48,381 nucleotides of DNA from Acidimicrobiaceae bacterium. Lineage in GTDB: Bacteria; Actinomycetota; Acidimicrobiia; Acidimicrobiales; Poriferisodalaceae. The DNA lies in assembly GCA_026713105.1 (NCBI GenBank), contig JAPOPC010000029.1, forward strand, positions 1-48,381, written 5' to 3'. Of the stretch, positions 25,733 through 34,607 are shown piece after piece (within the stretch, counting starts at the first letter, position 1; each line of letters opens with the position of its first letter). The position numbers and the translations under genes were made by a program. Below the pieces are notes generated by a model, which saw only the letters and a program-made list of their open reading frames with translations, did no database searches and was not told the origin of the DNA.

Positions 25733-26910
25733 CCAGCGCTGACGCCTCGGGGGCCCCCAGAGTTCTCGACGCCGAGCTGCGACTGCATCGCGGCGATTTC
25801 GAACTCGACGTGCACTTGCGCGTCGAGCCGGGCGAGACGGCGGCACTGCTCGGTCCGAACGGCGCAGGCAAGTCCACCATCGTGGCGGCGCTCGCTGGAC
25901 TGCTCCAGTTGGAGCACGGCGTCATCAAGCTCGGGGGACGGGTGCTCGACGACCCGGCGGCGGGAATCTTCATGTCTCCCGATCAACGGCGCATCGGTGT
26001 GGTGTTCCAAGACCAGGTCCTCTTCGGTCATCTCAACGCACTCGACAACGTTGCGTTCGGATTGACGTCGCGCGGAATGCGCCGAACCGAGGCACGCGAA
26101 CGGGCACAGGCCTGGCTCGACGCGATGGATCTCGGCGATCTCGGCCATCGCCGTCCCCGCGCCCTGTCGGGAGGTCAGCGCCAGCGGGTGGCGCTGGCGC
26201 GTGCACTGGCCTGCGAGCCGGATCTGCTGGTTGCCGACGAACCGCTGGGGTCATTGGATGTCACCGCTCGCAACCGGCTGCGCCGCAATCTGGCCGCACA
26301 TCTCAGCAGCGGGCGCAACGGCGGCGGCTCGGCGCACGCAGTCCCGCTTCGCGGAGCGGGCGATGTGCCGCGCCTGCTGATCACCCACGACCCCGCCGAC
26401 GCATTCGTACTGGCCGACCGCGTGCACATCCTCGAGCACGGCCGCCTCACCCAATCCGGCACGCCCGACGAATTGCGTCGAGCACCGGCCACGGCGTACG
26501 CCGCCGACCTGTCCGGGATCAATCTGGTGCGCGGCACGGCCGACAGTGGCGAGATCACCGTGACACCCGACGGCGGCACTTCTTCTGAGGGAGGAAGTCG
26601 TCGTGGGGCCGTGCTGCTGCACGCGGCCGACTCCACCGTGAGGGGGCCGGTCCTGGCCACCATTCATCCCCGCGCGATTGCGCTGCATCGCGAACGGCCG
26701 AGCGGCAGCCCGCGCAACGTTTGGCGAACCACCGCAGAGGCCGTCGAGCCGCTCGGCGACATCACGCGGGTGCTGCTCGGATCCCCCCTGGCGCTCACCG
26801 CCGACATCACCCCTGGGGCTGCACACGAGTTGCTGATCCGCCCCGGCACCAGCCTGTGGGTCTCGGTCAAGGCGACCGAAGTGGAACTCGCGCCCGACAG
26901 CCGCGACTGA
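25729..26910 (+). CDS. modC: ModC, molybdate ABC transporter ATPase
   Basis: ABC ATPase of 393 residues from ATG 25729, which overlaps the modB stop as ATGA; an upstream start at 25717 is less likely. Walker A is GPNGAGKST (about 42-50), the signature is LSGGQRQRVALARAL, and Walker B is LLVADEPLGSLD. A linker (SSGRNGGGSAHAVPLRGAG) interrupts the usual run to the switch His (LLITHDP). The C-terminal about 120 residues look like a TOBE/molybdate-binding domain. The stop falls in the first unit of a 30-bp tandem repeat. Confidence 0.92.
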   Translation: MTSADASGAPRVLDAELRLHRGDFELDVHLRVEPGETAALLGPNGAGKSTIVAALAGLLQLEHGVIKLGGRVLDDPAAGIFMSPDQRRIGVVFQDQVLFGHLNALDNVAFGLTSRGMRRTEARERAQAWLDAMDLGDLGHRRPRALSGGQRQRVALARALACEPDLLVADEPLGSLDVTARNRLRRNLAAHLSSGRNGGGSAHAVPLRGAGDVPRLLITHDPADAFVLADRVHILEHGRLTQSGTPDELRRAPATAYAADLSGINLVRGTADSGEITVTPDGGTSSEGGSRRGAVLLHAADSTVRGPVLATIHPRAIALHRERPSGSPRNVWRTTAEAVEPLGDITRVLLGSPLALTADITPGAAHELLIRPGTSLWVSVKATEVELAPDSRD

Positions 26911-26990
26911 TCAGCCGGAGCGGCCGACTGTGCTGGCCGATCAGCCGGAGCGGTTGACTGTGCTGGCCGATCAGCCGGAGCGGTTGACTG
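26909..26990. repeat. 30-bp tandem repeat, 2.7 copies, spanning both converging stop codons
   Basis: Units begin at 26909, 26939 and 26969 with GATCAGCCGGAGCGG; the third stops after 22 bases. Units 1 and 2 differ at two positions. At each unit boundary there is a TGATCA or GATCA context. The modC stop (26908-26910) touches unit 1 and the stop of the converging SDR gene (26971-26973) lies in unit 3. Confidence 0.85.
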
Positions 26991-28125
26991 AGGTCCATCC
27001 CTTGCCGGCGCCGGGACGGTCGTCGAAGTCGGCGCTGTATCGATCGAAGAATCCGGGGTCGGCTGCGGCAGCCGCTGCTTCGATGTCGTTGCGCGATATC
27101 GCTGCTTGCCACGCGTCGATGAGACGATCTTCGGCCTCATAGTCGAAACGGTCGACGAGCGAGCGTTCCATCGCACCGCCGGGCTCTGGGTGATTCTCCT
27201 CGCGGGCAAGCCAATGCGCTGTATCCGTCAACCCCTCGACGGGGTCCACGACATCTCGGTACCCGAGCTGGTAGATCGCCTTGTCGCAATTGATGACGCG
27301 ATGATGCGGCGTGCTGCGCTGGGTGAGATGGTGAGAAACGGCCGCATACTCCCAGGGAATCGACACGATCTCGAAGCTGTGATCCAGTGCCGCAGCGATG
27401 ATCTCGACCCACTGCAGCAACGTGGGCGTCCACTCGTCGGAGACGTTGTAGGCCTGACCAGACGACCGTGCGCCGGCATCGACCGTTGCCAGCACCATTG
27501 CCGCGGCGTTGCGCGCGTCTGCCGACGCCTGCAACGTCACGCCACCGTCGGGCAGCACGATGCGCGTGCGGCCGTCCCGAACGCGGCGCACGATCTTCCA
27601 CTCGCGCGGGCTGATCTGGCCGGGGCCATAGATCCACGGGTAGCGAAGGTGCGACGCCGTTGGGTGCTCGCGGAACACCACGAGCTCAGTATTTGCGATC
27701 TGGCGCACCTTGGTGTTCACCCGGAACTCAGGCCCCTCATCGGAGACCAAGCGATCGTGCTCGCGCGTGGGCACTCGCATGCCTGCCGGCCAGAGCGCAT
27801 CTGCGTCGCCCCAGCCGCTGTACACGGGGAAACCGCCGATGCTCACGAACTTGGCGACGCGACCGGCCATCACCCGGGCGATCTCGCGCAGCCGGCCGTA
27901 CATGACCACTGACAGGTCATAGGTGGCCGTTCCGATCGCCGCAGTGAACTGGTCGGCATTGAACGGGTCGGTATGAATGTGTGTGACGAGATCGGTGATC
28001 TCGTCAGCCTCGTGGCGTCCGGTGTGCAGAATCGTGACCCGGTAGCCCCGCTCGAGCAAGCCCTTCACCACGTGGGGCCCAGTCGGACCCGTGCCGCCCA
28101 CGACCAACGCAGTCTGCTCACTCAC
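26971..28125 (-). CDS. NAD-dependent epimerase/dehydratase family protein (extended SDR)
   Basis: 384 residues with an N-terminal Rossmann motif ALVVGGTGPTGPHVVKGLLERGY and an SDR-like body (FVSIGGFPVYSGW, LRYPWIYGPGQISPREW, SGQAYNVSDEWTPTLLQW). The canonical YxxxK is not obvious: the expected region reads NTKVRQIANTELVVF, so catalysis may differ or the protein may be an atypical NmrA/isoflavone-reductase-like member. The C-terminal tail (HWLAREENHPEPGG, then FDYEAEDRLIDAWQ) is found in SDR proteins of unknown function. It ends inside a tandem repeat. Monocistronic. Confidence 0.75.
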   Translation of the reverse strand: MSEQTALVVGGTGPTGPHVVKGLLERGYRVTILHTGRHEADEITDLVTHIHTDPFNADQFTAAIGTATYDLSVVMYGRLREIARVMAGRVAKFVSIGGFPVYSGWGDADALWPAGMRVPTREHDRLVSDEGPEFRVNTKVRQIANTELVVFREHPTASHLRYPWIYGPGQISPREWKIVRRVRDGRTRIVLPDGGVTLQASADARNAAAMVLATVDAGARSSGQAYNVSDEWTPTLLQWVEIIAAALDHSFEIVSIPWEYAAVSHHLTQRSTPHHRVINCDKAIYQLGYRDVVDPVEGLTDTAHWLAREENHPEPGGAMERSLVDRFDYEAEDRLIDAWQAAISRNDIEAAAAAADPGFFDRYSADFDDRPGAGKGWTSVNRSG

Positions 28126-28336
28126 GACCGTTCCTTCGATTCACTGTGCGTCCGGCATCGGGGCCGCGCGGGCGCGCGTTCCGCGCACTCGCTGAGCCCG
28201 TGCCGCGGCGACATTACGGCTCGTAGACCGTGTCGCGCAGCGGAAGATCGACTACTCGCCGCCGTTGCGGTGAAGCTGACCACATTCGCCGGTACGCTCC
28301 CGCAACGATGAGCGCGATCATCGGCGGAACCGGGTC

Positions 28337-29008
28337 ATGAGCGAGTACAAGCGCGGCACCCGAGTCATAGTCAACGAAGACCTCCCTGGCGTCCCCGAAG
28401 GCACGCCAGGCAAGTGCGGCCGAGGCCTCGGCTTCGCGATCAAGCGCTACCGCGTGCGCTTCGACAACGACGTCGAGGTCATCTCGGTAGCCCACAGCAA
28501 GCTCGTACCCGAGGATGAATGGCCGCAGTTCTTGGCTCAGCGGGCACGAGCCGAAATCGAAGCGGCCCAGGAACGCGCACGTCTTGCCGAGGCCCGTGCC
28601 GCAGCGGCTGAATCGCGCGGGCTGCCAGCAGCGAGCACTGACGAGCCCCCGGCACAGGACACCGCGGCGGCGCCCGCGCCTGCGGAGCCAGCCGGCGATG
28701 ACGGCGCAGCAGATCCCCGGCTGGCGGCGATACTCGCCCGCTCCAAGTCGGCACGCGACGCGACGGGAGTCCCTGCGCCGGAGAGCACTGCGGCCCCCGC
28801 GGCAGATAGCTCGGCCGCTGAGCCGAGCTCCGCACCGGCGGCTGAACCCGCTGCGGCTGCAGCGAAGCCGAAGCGTTCAGCGCCGCCGTCAGGACCCGAA
28901 CGTGTCGAGGTGCCCGAATTCGTGCCGGGCCCCGAGGTCGACCCCGACTACGCCCCGGCGGCGAATCGGGTGAGCGAACTCATCTCCGAAACGCGCAAAG
29001 ACGCCTGA
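28337..29008 (+). CDS. Ala/Pro-rich low-complexity protein, unknown function
   Basis: 223 residues. The first about 60 form a compact basic beta-type segment (YKRGTRVIVNEDLPGVPEGTPGKCGRGLGFAIKRYRVRFDNDVEVISVAHSKLVP, broken here for length) that may be an SH3/KOW-like fold. Then comes an Arg/Ala/Glu helix (about 65-95), a long Ala/Pro/Ser/Glu-rich linker (about 95-185), and a conserved-looking acidic C-terminus (VEVPEFVPGPEVDPDYAPAA). No signal peptide. Low-complexity linkers of this sort are common in high-GC genomes. No named family recognised. Confidence 0.65.
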   Translation: MSEYKRGTRVIVNEDLPGVPEGTPGKCGRGLGFAIKRYRVRFDNDVEVISVAHSKLVPEDEWPQFLAQRARAEIEAAQERARLAEARAAAAESRGLPAASTDEPPAQDTAAAPAPAEPAGDDGAADPRLAAILARSKSARDATGVPAPESTAAPAADSSAAEPSSAPAAEPAAAAAKPKRSAPPSGPERVEVPEFVPGPEVDPDYAPAANRVSELISETRKDA

Positions 29009-29035
29009 CCGACCACCTCCACCGACACCACGCTG

Positions 29036-31639
29036 TCAAACAGCGGGCGGCGGGAACGGCTCAGGATCGGCAAAGCGTCGCACCACGTTGGCCGTGATAC
29101 GCGCAATGTCGTTGTCATAACCGTCGCGGGCCAGCGCTCCGAACCACGAGATCGAGCCGACCGAGAAGACTGCTCCGCCATTTGGCGTCTCGTAGAACAC
29201 CATGTCGGCGCGCACCATGGGGTCGGGTGTCGGGAAGTCCACCGAACCCTCGAATTCTTCTTTCGTCCGCAGCATGTCGGGGCCGAATGTGGTCGCAGAC
29301 GCCAGCACGACCGCGTGGCTCGGCGAGCCGAGACGCACGTCGTAGCGGTCGACCTCCTGGCCGGCAGCGCCGCCGCCCAACCCAGAAGTGCCGATGAGCT
29401 CCCCCGGCACCCCGTCGAGTATCCACGCAGCCCGCGAGCTGTCAGCCCCGGGATCTCGCACGAAGTAGGTGGCCTTCTCGAATCCCTGCGCGGCGAAACC
29501 GATGCCGCAGATCTCGTTGGGCGCCCGCCCTTGGCGCCGCCACATGCCGCCGTACTCGCCGCCCCAGGCGTGATAGCTCTCCCCCGGTCCGGTCTGCCAA
29601 TTCCGCACGCCGTCCTCGGCGCGGCGCAGCTCCATGGCGCCGGGCCAGTCGTCGCTGAATGCCACTCGCCAGTAGAAGCCGTTGCCGCCCAGGTACATGA
29701 GCCGCCCGCCGTCGCGCTGCCAGTCGGCCAGTGCGTCCAGCATGGCGGTGGACCAATACTCGGGATGGCTGCCGGTCACCAGCACCCGGTAGGGCGCGAT
29801 GGCTTCGACGCACTCGACATGCAGGTCCTCATCGGTGACGATGTCGTGCCCGATTTCGAGGTGATCGAGGAATGCGTTGATGTCGGTGTCGGGCGTGAAG
29901 TTCCAACCATCAGCACCGGGCCGAAGGTTCAGCACGGGCCGGCGGCGTGAGCTGAACATGACGCCGCTGCTGTCGGGGTGCTTCTCGTAGTGGCTGCGCC
30001 CAAGTTCGGGATGGTCGCGGATGTAGGCGTGTTCGGATCGCAGGCGAGTCTTGGTCGGGATGAAGTCAGCGCCTTCGAACAGCATCCGATGGTTGGCATA
30101 GGCCATGTAGGTGGCGGTCGGCATCAGCAGCGCCACGTCGTTGGGGCGTGCGCCAGTGGCAGGCCGCACGAAGAACGGCACCCGGTCCTCGCCTGCATCG
30201 CCTCGCACCCGAAACGCGTAGATCCCGCTCGGCAGATCGTCCGGCAGCGTCGTCTCGACAGTGGTCTTCCAGCCCGCGTCGTACAGATCATCGTGATGGA
30301 AGTGAACCGCGTCGAAGTGCTCTCGGTTGTCGATCCAGCGGTGATCGGAGCCGTCCCATGCCGGGCCGCTGACCGCCCGCGTGGGCAACTGGTGCAGGAC
30401 CAACTGGCCGACTTCGGGGTCGTCGCTCAAACGAGGACCGATACCGATATGTCGCGACTCCAAGGTGTCGCCAAACCAGTCAGCCAATTCCCAACCATGG
30501 GACGCGCCACCACTGACTACGACTGGACGCGCGACCCGACCATCAAAGCGTTCACCATCCGGACCGGCTCCGAGCCAGAACTCGGCCGGTGCAATCTCGG
30601 CCGGCCATCTGCGCTCCGGCAGGAACAGAGGGTTGGGCGGGTAACGGAACATCGTCCCAGGCCACGGATCTCGGCCGCGGGCCTCCAGATTCGAGCGGAG
30701 TTCGTCCCAATTGGAGAAGCCGCCCCATGAGGTGGCCTTGCGCACGTCGTCGTACAACCACCTGCCATGACCGAGGTCGGAAGCGAGCCAGTCGTCGTCC
30801 CGGTCGCCAGCGAAATCGTCGCTTTGGTCGCGGGAGCCACTTGTTCCCGGTCGGCGCAGATCGGCTGGCGGACCCATTGCCTCGAAGTAGGTGAACGCTT
30901 CGAGTTCATCGACGCTCAAGTCAACGAGCGCACTTTCTTGCGCATCGCGGCCGGGCGAACTCGAGCGAGGAGTCGTGACGAACAGATAGATCTTGTCAGC
31001 CTCCACGTCGATCATCGTTTCAACCATGTACCAGCGATTCGCAGTCAGCGGCCGCAGGTCGTAGTCACCCGGACCTAGGTAGATACCTCTTCCTGGATAG
31101 CGCGCCATGAGGTGCCCATCGACAAGATCGAGCGCGAGATCAACTCTCGACGACGTCGGTGCGTCGGGCTGATCATCCACGGGGCCGAGACCCGGCGGGA
31201 GCGCCAGCCTCAGGTCGTAATCGGGGTCGCTGGACTCAGTCTGCACGTGCCTCAGCGATTCAGGCACCGGTGCCGTGAGGGTGGCGATGCGGTGCCACCC
31301 CGTCACGTTCGTCGGCATCACCCAGAGACGGAATCCGACGAGTGGACCGCCGGCCGGCAATGCACTCACGTCGGCTACTGCGTAGGAACCGGGCACGAGC
31401 GGCTGCTCGTTGAGAGTCGCCGACCAGTGGCCGGCTGCGGGCGCCGGTCGCTCGTCGAAACCGGGGCCGTAGCGCGTCGGATCGCCGCACACGATCCGCG
31501 TGATATCGACGTTCGCAGGGCCGGGCTGGTGGCTCGATGCCATCAACCGGATGGATTCGCCGGCACGCAGAGTCCAGGGCTCGCAGTAGCCGGTGACCTG
31601 CTTGGGTGGATCGGCGTCGGGCGCGGTGGACTCAGTCAC
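29036..31639 (-). CDS. N,N-dimethylformamidase-like large (catalytic) subunit
   Basis: 867 residues. The C-terminal half matches the DMFase beta-subunit-like domain: VALLMPTATYMAYANHR, HYEKHPDSSGVMFSSRRRPVLN, VTDEDLHVECVEAIAPYRVLVTGSHPEYWS, GGRLMYLGGNGFYWRVAF and AFDDWPG-like stretches. In characterised DMFase a mononuclear iron is held by two Tyr and a Glu; Tyr in TYMAYANH and Glu/Tyr in GSHPEYWS are candidates. The N-terminal half is a beta-rich concanavalin-like region (VDLALDLVDGHLMARYPG). DMFases hydrolyse formamides to amine and formate and normally have a small subunit, absent here. The real substrate may be another amide. Confidence 0.8.
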   Translation of the reverse strand: MTESTAPDADPPKQVTGYCEPWTLRAGESIRLMASSHQPGPANVDITRIVCGDPTRYGPGFDERPAPAAGHWSATLNEQPLVPGSYAVADVSALPAGGPLVGFRLWVMPTNVTGWHRIATLTAPVPESLRHVQTESSDPDYDLRLALPPGLGPVDDQPDAPTSSRVDLALDLVDGHLMARYPGRGIYLGPGDYDLRPLTANRWYMVETMIDVEADKIYLFVTTPRSSSPGRDAQESALVDLSVDELEAFTYFEAMGPPADLRRPGTSGSRDQSDDFAGDRDDDWLASDLGHGRWLYDDVRKATSWGGFSNWDELRSNLEARGRDPWPGTMFRYPPNPLFLPERRWPAEIAPAEFWLGAGPDGERFDGRVARPVVVSGGASHGWELADWFGDTLESRHIGIGPRLSDDPEVGQLVLHQLPTRAVSGPAWDGSDHRWIDNREHFDAVHFHHDDLYDAGWKTTVETTLPDDLPSGIYAFRVRGDAGEDRVPFFVRPATGARPNDVALLMPTATYMAYANHRMLFEGADFIPTKTRLRSEHAYIRDHPELGRSHYEKHPDSSGVMFSSRRRPVLNLRPGADGWNFTPDTDINAFLDHLEIGHDIVTDEDLHVECVEAIAPYRVLVTGSHPEYWSTAMLDALADWQRDGGRLMYLGGNGFYWRVAFSDDWPGAMELRRAEDGVRNWQTGPGESYHAWGGEYGGMWRRQGRAPNEICGIGFAAQGFEKATYFVRDPGADSSRAAWILDGVPGELIGTSGLGGGAAGQEVDRYDVRLGSPSHAVVLASATTFGPDMLRTKEEFEGSVDFPTPDPMVRADMVFYETPNGGAVFSVGSISWFGALARDGYDNDIARITANVVRRFADPEPFPPPAV

Positions 31640-31684
31640 GATGACCGGTTGCTCGTAGTTGGCGTGCTCGGGCGCGTGCTGGGC

Positions 31685-32092
31685 TCAGCGCTGGGAGCGG
31701 AATGCGTCGTAGTCGGTCACCGGCATGCCGTCCGCCCGCCAACCGCCGAATCCAGTCTCTACATGGCTGACCTTGGGCACGCCCATGTCCTGCATCGTGT
31801 CGGCGGACAGGGCCGAGCGGGCGCCTCCGGCACAGCACAGGATGAACTCGCGGTCTTCGGTGAAGACTTCTTTTGTGTAGGGCGAGTCAGGCGAGACCCA
31901 AAACTCGAGCATTCCCCGCGGCGTGTGCATGGAGCCCGGAATAGCGCCGTCACGCTGCAGTTCGCGTACGTCACGAATGTCGACGAGCAGAGCACCCTCT
32001 TCGGTGACACGACGGTGCGCCTCCGTCGGCGAGATGTTGTCGATACGTGACTTGGCCTCCGCGACCATCTCGTTGACTGACTTGACGCCCAT
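31685..32092 (-). CDS. Rhodanese-like sulfurtransferase
   Basis: Single-domain rhodanese of 135 residues. LLVDIRDVRELQRDGAIPGSMHTPRG is the typical N-terminal half, and the active-site loop is CAGGAR with catalytic Cys87 in FILCCAGGARSAL, followed by HVETGFGGWRADGMPV. AAGGAGA-type ribosome site lies 6 bases before the ATG. It moves sulfane sulfur between thiols in the cytoplasm. It sits 45 bases upstream of the DMFase-like gene on the same strand, so they may be co-transcribed. Confidence 0.9.
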   Translation of the reverse strand: MGVKSVNEMVAEAKSRIDNISPTEAHRRVTEEGALLVDIRDVRELQRDGAIPGSMHTPRGMLEFWVSPDSPYTKEVFTEDREFILCCAGGARSALSADTMQDMGVPKVSHVETGFGGWRADGMPVTDYDAFRSQR

Positions 32093-32259
32093 CGGTCTCT
32101 CCTTGTGGCACTGCGTTGGTGTTGACCCGGCGGCTCCCAGCGCCTCGACACTTCGAGCGCGGCGGGCCGCCGTGGTGCAGTCTCACCGACGCGGGCGTCC
32201 GAGTCCACTCGACACGCCAATCAGCGCTCCCCGACGCGTCCGCTGGCACACTTGCAGCG

Positions 32260-34587
32260 GTGACAGCGCCGCTCCGGACGCCGCGAGGCCGCTTCTGTCT
32301 AGGCATTGACACCGGCGGCACGTTCACCGACGCCGTCGTGTACGACCACGACTCCGATCAGGTCTTGGCCGCTGCCAAGACACCGACGCGGCACGAAGAC
32401 CTCTACGGCTGCGTGGTCGAGGCGATGAGGAGTGTGTTGGCGGGCGGCAACCGAGTCTCGGCCGACTCCCCCAGCGCGGCCGACATCGGGCTTGTAGCGG
32501 TCTCGACGACTCTCGCAACCAACGCGCTGGTCGAGGGCGCGGGGAGACCTGCCGGGCTGGTGGCCATCGGCTTTGAACCGGAGGCGCTGGCCCGTGTTGG
32601 GCTGCATGCGGGCGCTGGCGCGATGCCCAACGCACCGACCGGGACCTCGCTCGCCAGCGACAGTCGTGATCGGCTGACAGGCAGCCTCGCGTCAGCTCCG
32701 GTCGTCATGGTGGGTGGCGGCCACGGCGCTCACGGCGACGAGCGAGTGCCGCTCGACCTCGACGAGCTCGCACGCGCCCTCGACCGCATCGATGATTCGG
32801 TCGAGGCATACGCCGTTGCAGCGCAGTTCAGCGTCCGCAACGCTGCCCACGAACTTGAGGCTCGGGATGCCATCCGCGGACGCACGGGCAAGCCCGTGAC
32901 CTGCAGCCACGAGCTGTCGCCGCGGCTCGGCGGCCCTCGGCGGGCAGTGACGACGCTGCTCAATGCACAGCTCATCTCCGTTACCGCCCGTTTCACCGAC
33001 GCAATCCAGGCAGCCATGGAGTCCTTGGAGCTCGACGCCCGCCTGATGGTGGTCCGGGGTGACGGCTCACTCGTGTCTGCGGAATTCGTGACCCAGCGCC
33101 CGATCGAGACCGTGCTGTCGGGCCCTGCCGCCAGCGTCATCGGTGCCCGCCACCTCGCTAGCGCTTCGACGCAGCGGCAAGGAGCGCTCGATGCCGGCGT
33201 CCTGGTCGTCGACATCGGTGGCACCACCACCGACATCGCGGCGATCCGAGACGGCGCTGTCGTTGCCGCGGATGGCACCAGCGACGCCGACACGGCGACC
33301 GTCGGCGGTCATGCCACGATGGTGACCGCGCTGCCGACCGTGACCGTGGGACTCGGCGGTGACAGTGAGATCCGGATCCCGCCTGATGGAATCCGCGGCG
33401 AACTTGCCGTCGGACCTCGCAGGGTCGTGCCGCTGTGCGTGGCAGCGCAGCGACACCCCGACGTGGTCCTGCCGATGCTGCGGCGCCAATTGGCGGCGGA
33501 TCGACCGCTTGCCGAGTTCGGGCAAGTGCTGTTGCGTGCGTCAAGCACGTCGCCCGATGCTCATCTCACCAATCGCTCGAACCAGAACGGCCTCGACGGC
33601 GAGATCAGGCATCTCCTCGACAACGCTGGCGGCGCATTGCCGCTCGAGGACCTGAAGCGATCGGCTCGCTGGCGCGGAGCCCTCGAACGGCTCGAACGCA
33701 GCGGCCTGGTGCGGCGTGCGGCTCTGACGCCGACCGACGCCTGTGTGGTGCTCGGGTTAATCGACGCCGCAGCCGTGGGGGATGAAGCGGCCGCCAAGGC
33801 GGGTGCCGAGCTGTTCAGCCGCCAGCGCGATCGCTACGGCGTCGACGTCGACACCGGCGCCGCAGATCTCTCTCGACGCGTGATGCACATCGCGCTGCGC
33901 AGCGCCGCCGAAGCGCTGCTCGGCGTGGCACTCGGCGCGGACGGAATCGCCGCGGGCGAGACCAGGCGGCCGCTCGCACGGGCAGCCCTGGACCGCCGGC
34001 ATCGTGAACTGGAACATGGTGCCGATGTGTCCGGCGGTGTCGACTGGGAGCCAGCGGCCGAGCCGCTGTGGGGCTTGCTCGAATCCAGCGAGTCTGCAGG
34101 CGTTCCTCTCGCGGAGGATGCCACAGCGACTCCGCCCGATCGCGCTCTGCTGGCACGGGTCGACGCCGGCGTGTCGGTCCCCATCGTCGCCATCGGGGCG
34201 CCGGCGACCACGTATGCCCCGCTCATCGCAGCACTGCTGGGCACCACCGCAATCGTCCCGGCGCATGCCGGCGTGGCCAACGCAGTCGGTGCAGCCGTGG
34301 CCCGGGTCCGTATCACCAAACAGATCACGGTGACTGCGCCGCGCCGTGGCAGCTACCGGGCCCACTGGGGTGACGACCCACCGGTGTGGCACAGCCTCGC
34401 CGAAGCCCGCGAGTGGGCAACCGCGCAAGCGACCGAAGCCGCCCGAGCCGAGGCTGCCGCGGCGGGCGCTCGGGACGCCACCATCACCGTCGACTTCCAG
34501 ACGCGCACGGCACCAAGCAACGGCCGCGAACTCTTCGTCGAGGCCACGCTGCGGGTCACTGCCGCCGGCCGCCCTTCACAGCGGTAG
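32260..34587 (+). CDS. Hydantoinase/oxoprolinase A-like protein
   Basis: ATP-dependent amidohydrolase subunit family. The frame is open from 32116, but GTG 32260 sits directly before RGRFCLGIDTGGTFTDAVVYD, the conserved N-terminal phosphate-binding segment, and gives 775 residues. Further signatures: STTLATNALVEG, NAAHELEARDAI, the ASKHA segment VVDIGGTTTDIAAI, and VGLGGDSEIRI. A distinctive stretch at about residues 440-530 (LDGEIRHLLDNAGG, then ALERLERSGLV) resembles a winged-helix-like insert. No HyuB partner is adjacent. Likely substrate a cyclic or linear amide; unknown. Confidence 0.8.
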   Translation: MTAPLRTPRGRFCLGIDTGGTFTDAVVYDHDSDQVLAAAKTPTRHEDLYGCVVEAMRSVLAGGNRVSADSPSAADIGLVAVSTTLATNALVEGAGRPAGLVAIGFEPEALARVGLHAGAGAMPNAPTGTSLASDSRDRLTGSLASAPVVMVGGGHGAHGDERVPLDLDELARALDRIDDSVEAYAVAAQFSVRNAAHELEARDAIRGRTGKPVTCSHELSPRLGGPRRAVTTLLNAQLISVTARFTDAIQAAMESLELDARLMVVRGDGSLVSAEFVTQRPIETVLSGPAASVIGARHLASASTQRQGALDAGVLVVDIGGTTTDIAAIRDGAVVAADGTSDADTATVGGHATMVTALPTVTVGLGGDSEIRIPPDGIRGELAVGPRRVVPLCVAAQRHPDVVLPMLRRQLAADRPLAEFGQVLLRASSTSPDAHLTNRSNQNGLDGEIRHLLDNAGGALPLEDLKRSARWRGALERLERSGLVRRAALTPTDACVVLGLIDAAAVGDEAAAKAGAELFSRQRDRYGVDVDTGAADLSRRVMHIALRSAAEALLGVALGADGIAAGETRRPLARAALDRRHRELEHGADVSGGVDWEPAAEPLWGLLESSESAGVPLAEDATATPPDRALLARVDAGVSVPIVAIGAPATTYAPLIAALLGTTAIVPAHAGVANAVGAAVARVRITKQITVTAPRRGSYRAHWGDDPPVWHSLAEAREWATAQATEAARAEAAAAGARDATITVDFQTRTAPSNGRELFVEATLRVTAAGRPSQR

Positions 34588-34588
34588 C

Positions 34589-34602
34589 CGGCCTGTCGGC
34601 CG
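34589..34602. terminator. Small hairpin between converging genes
   Basis: CGGCC (34589-34593) and GGCCG (34598-34602) form a 5-bp stem with a TGTC loop in the 20-base gap between the hydantoinase A-like stop and the amidase stop. No U-tract, so function as a terminator is weakly supported. Confidence 0.25.
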
Positions 34603-34607
34603 AGCGC

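Noticed and set aside
26909..26990. 30-bp tandem repeat as CRISPR
   Set aside because: Units are directly adjacent without spacers.
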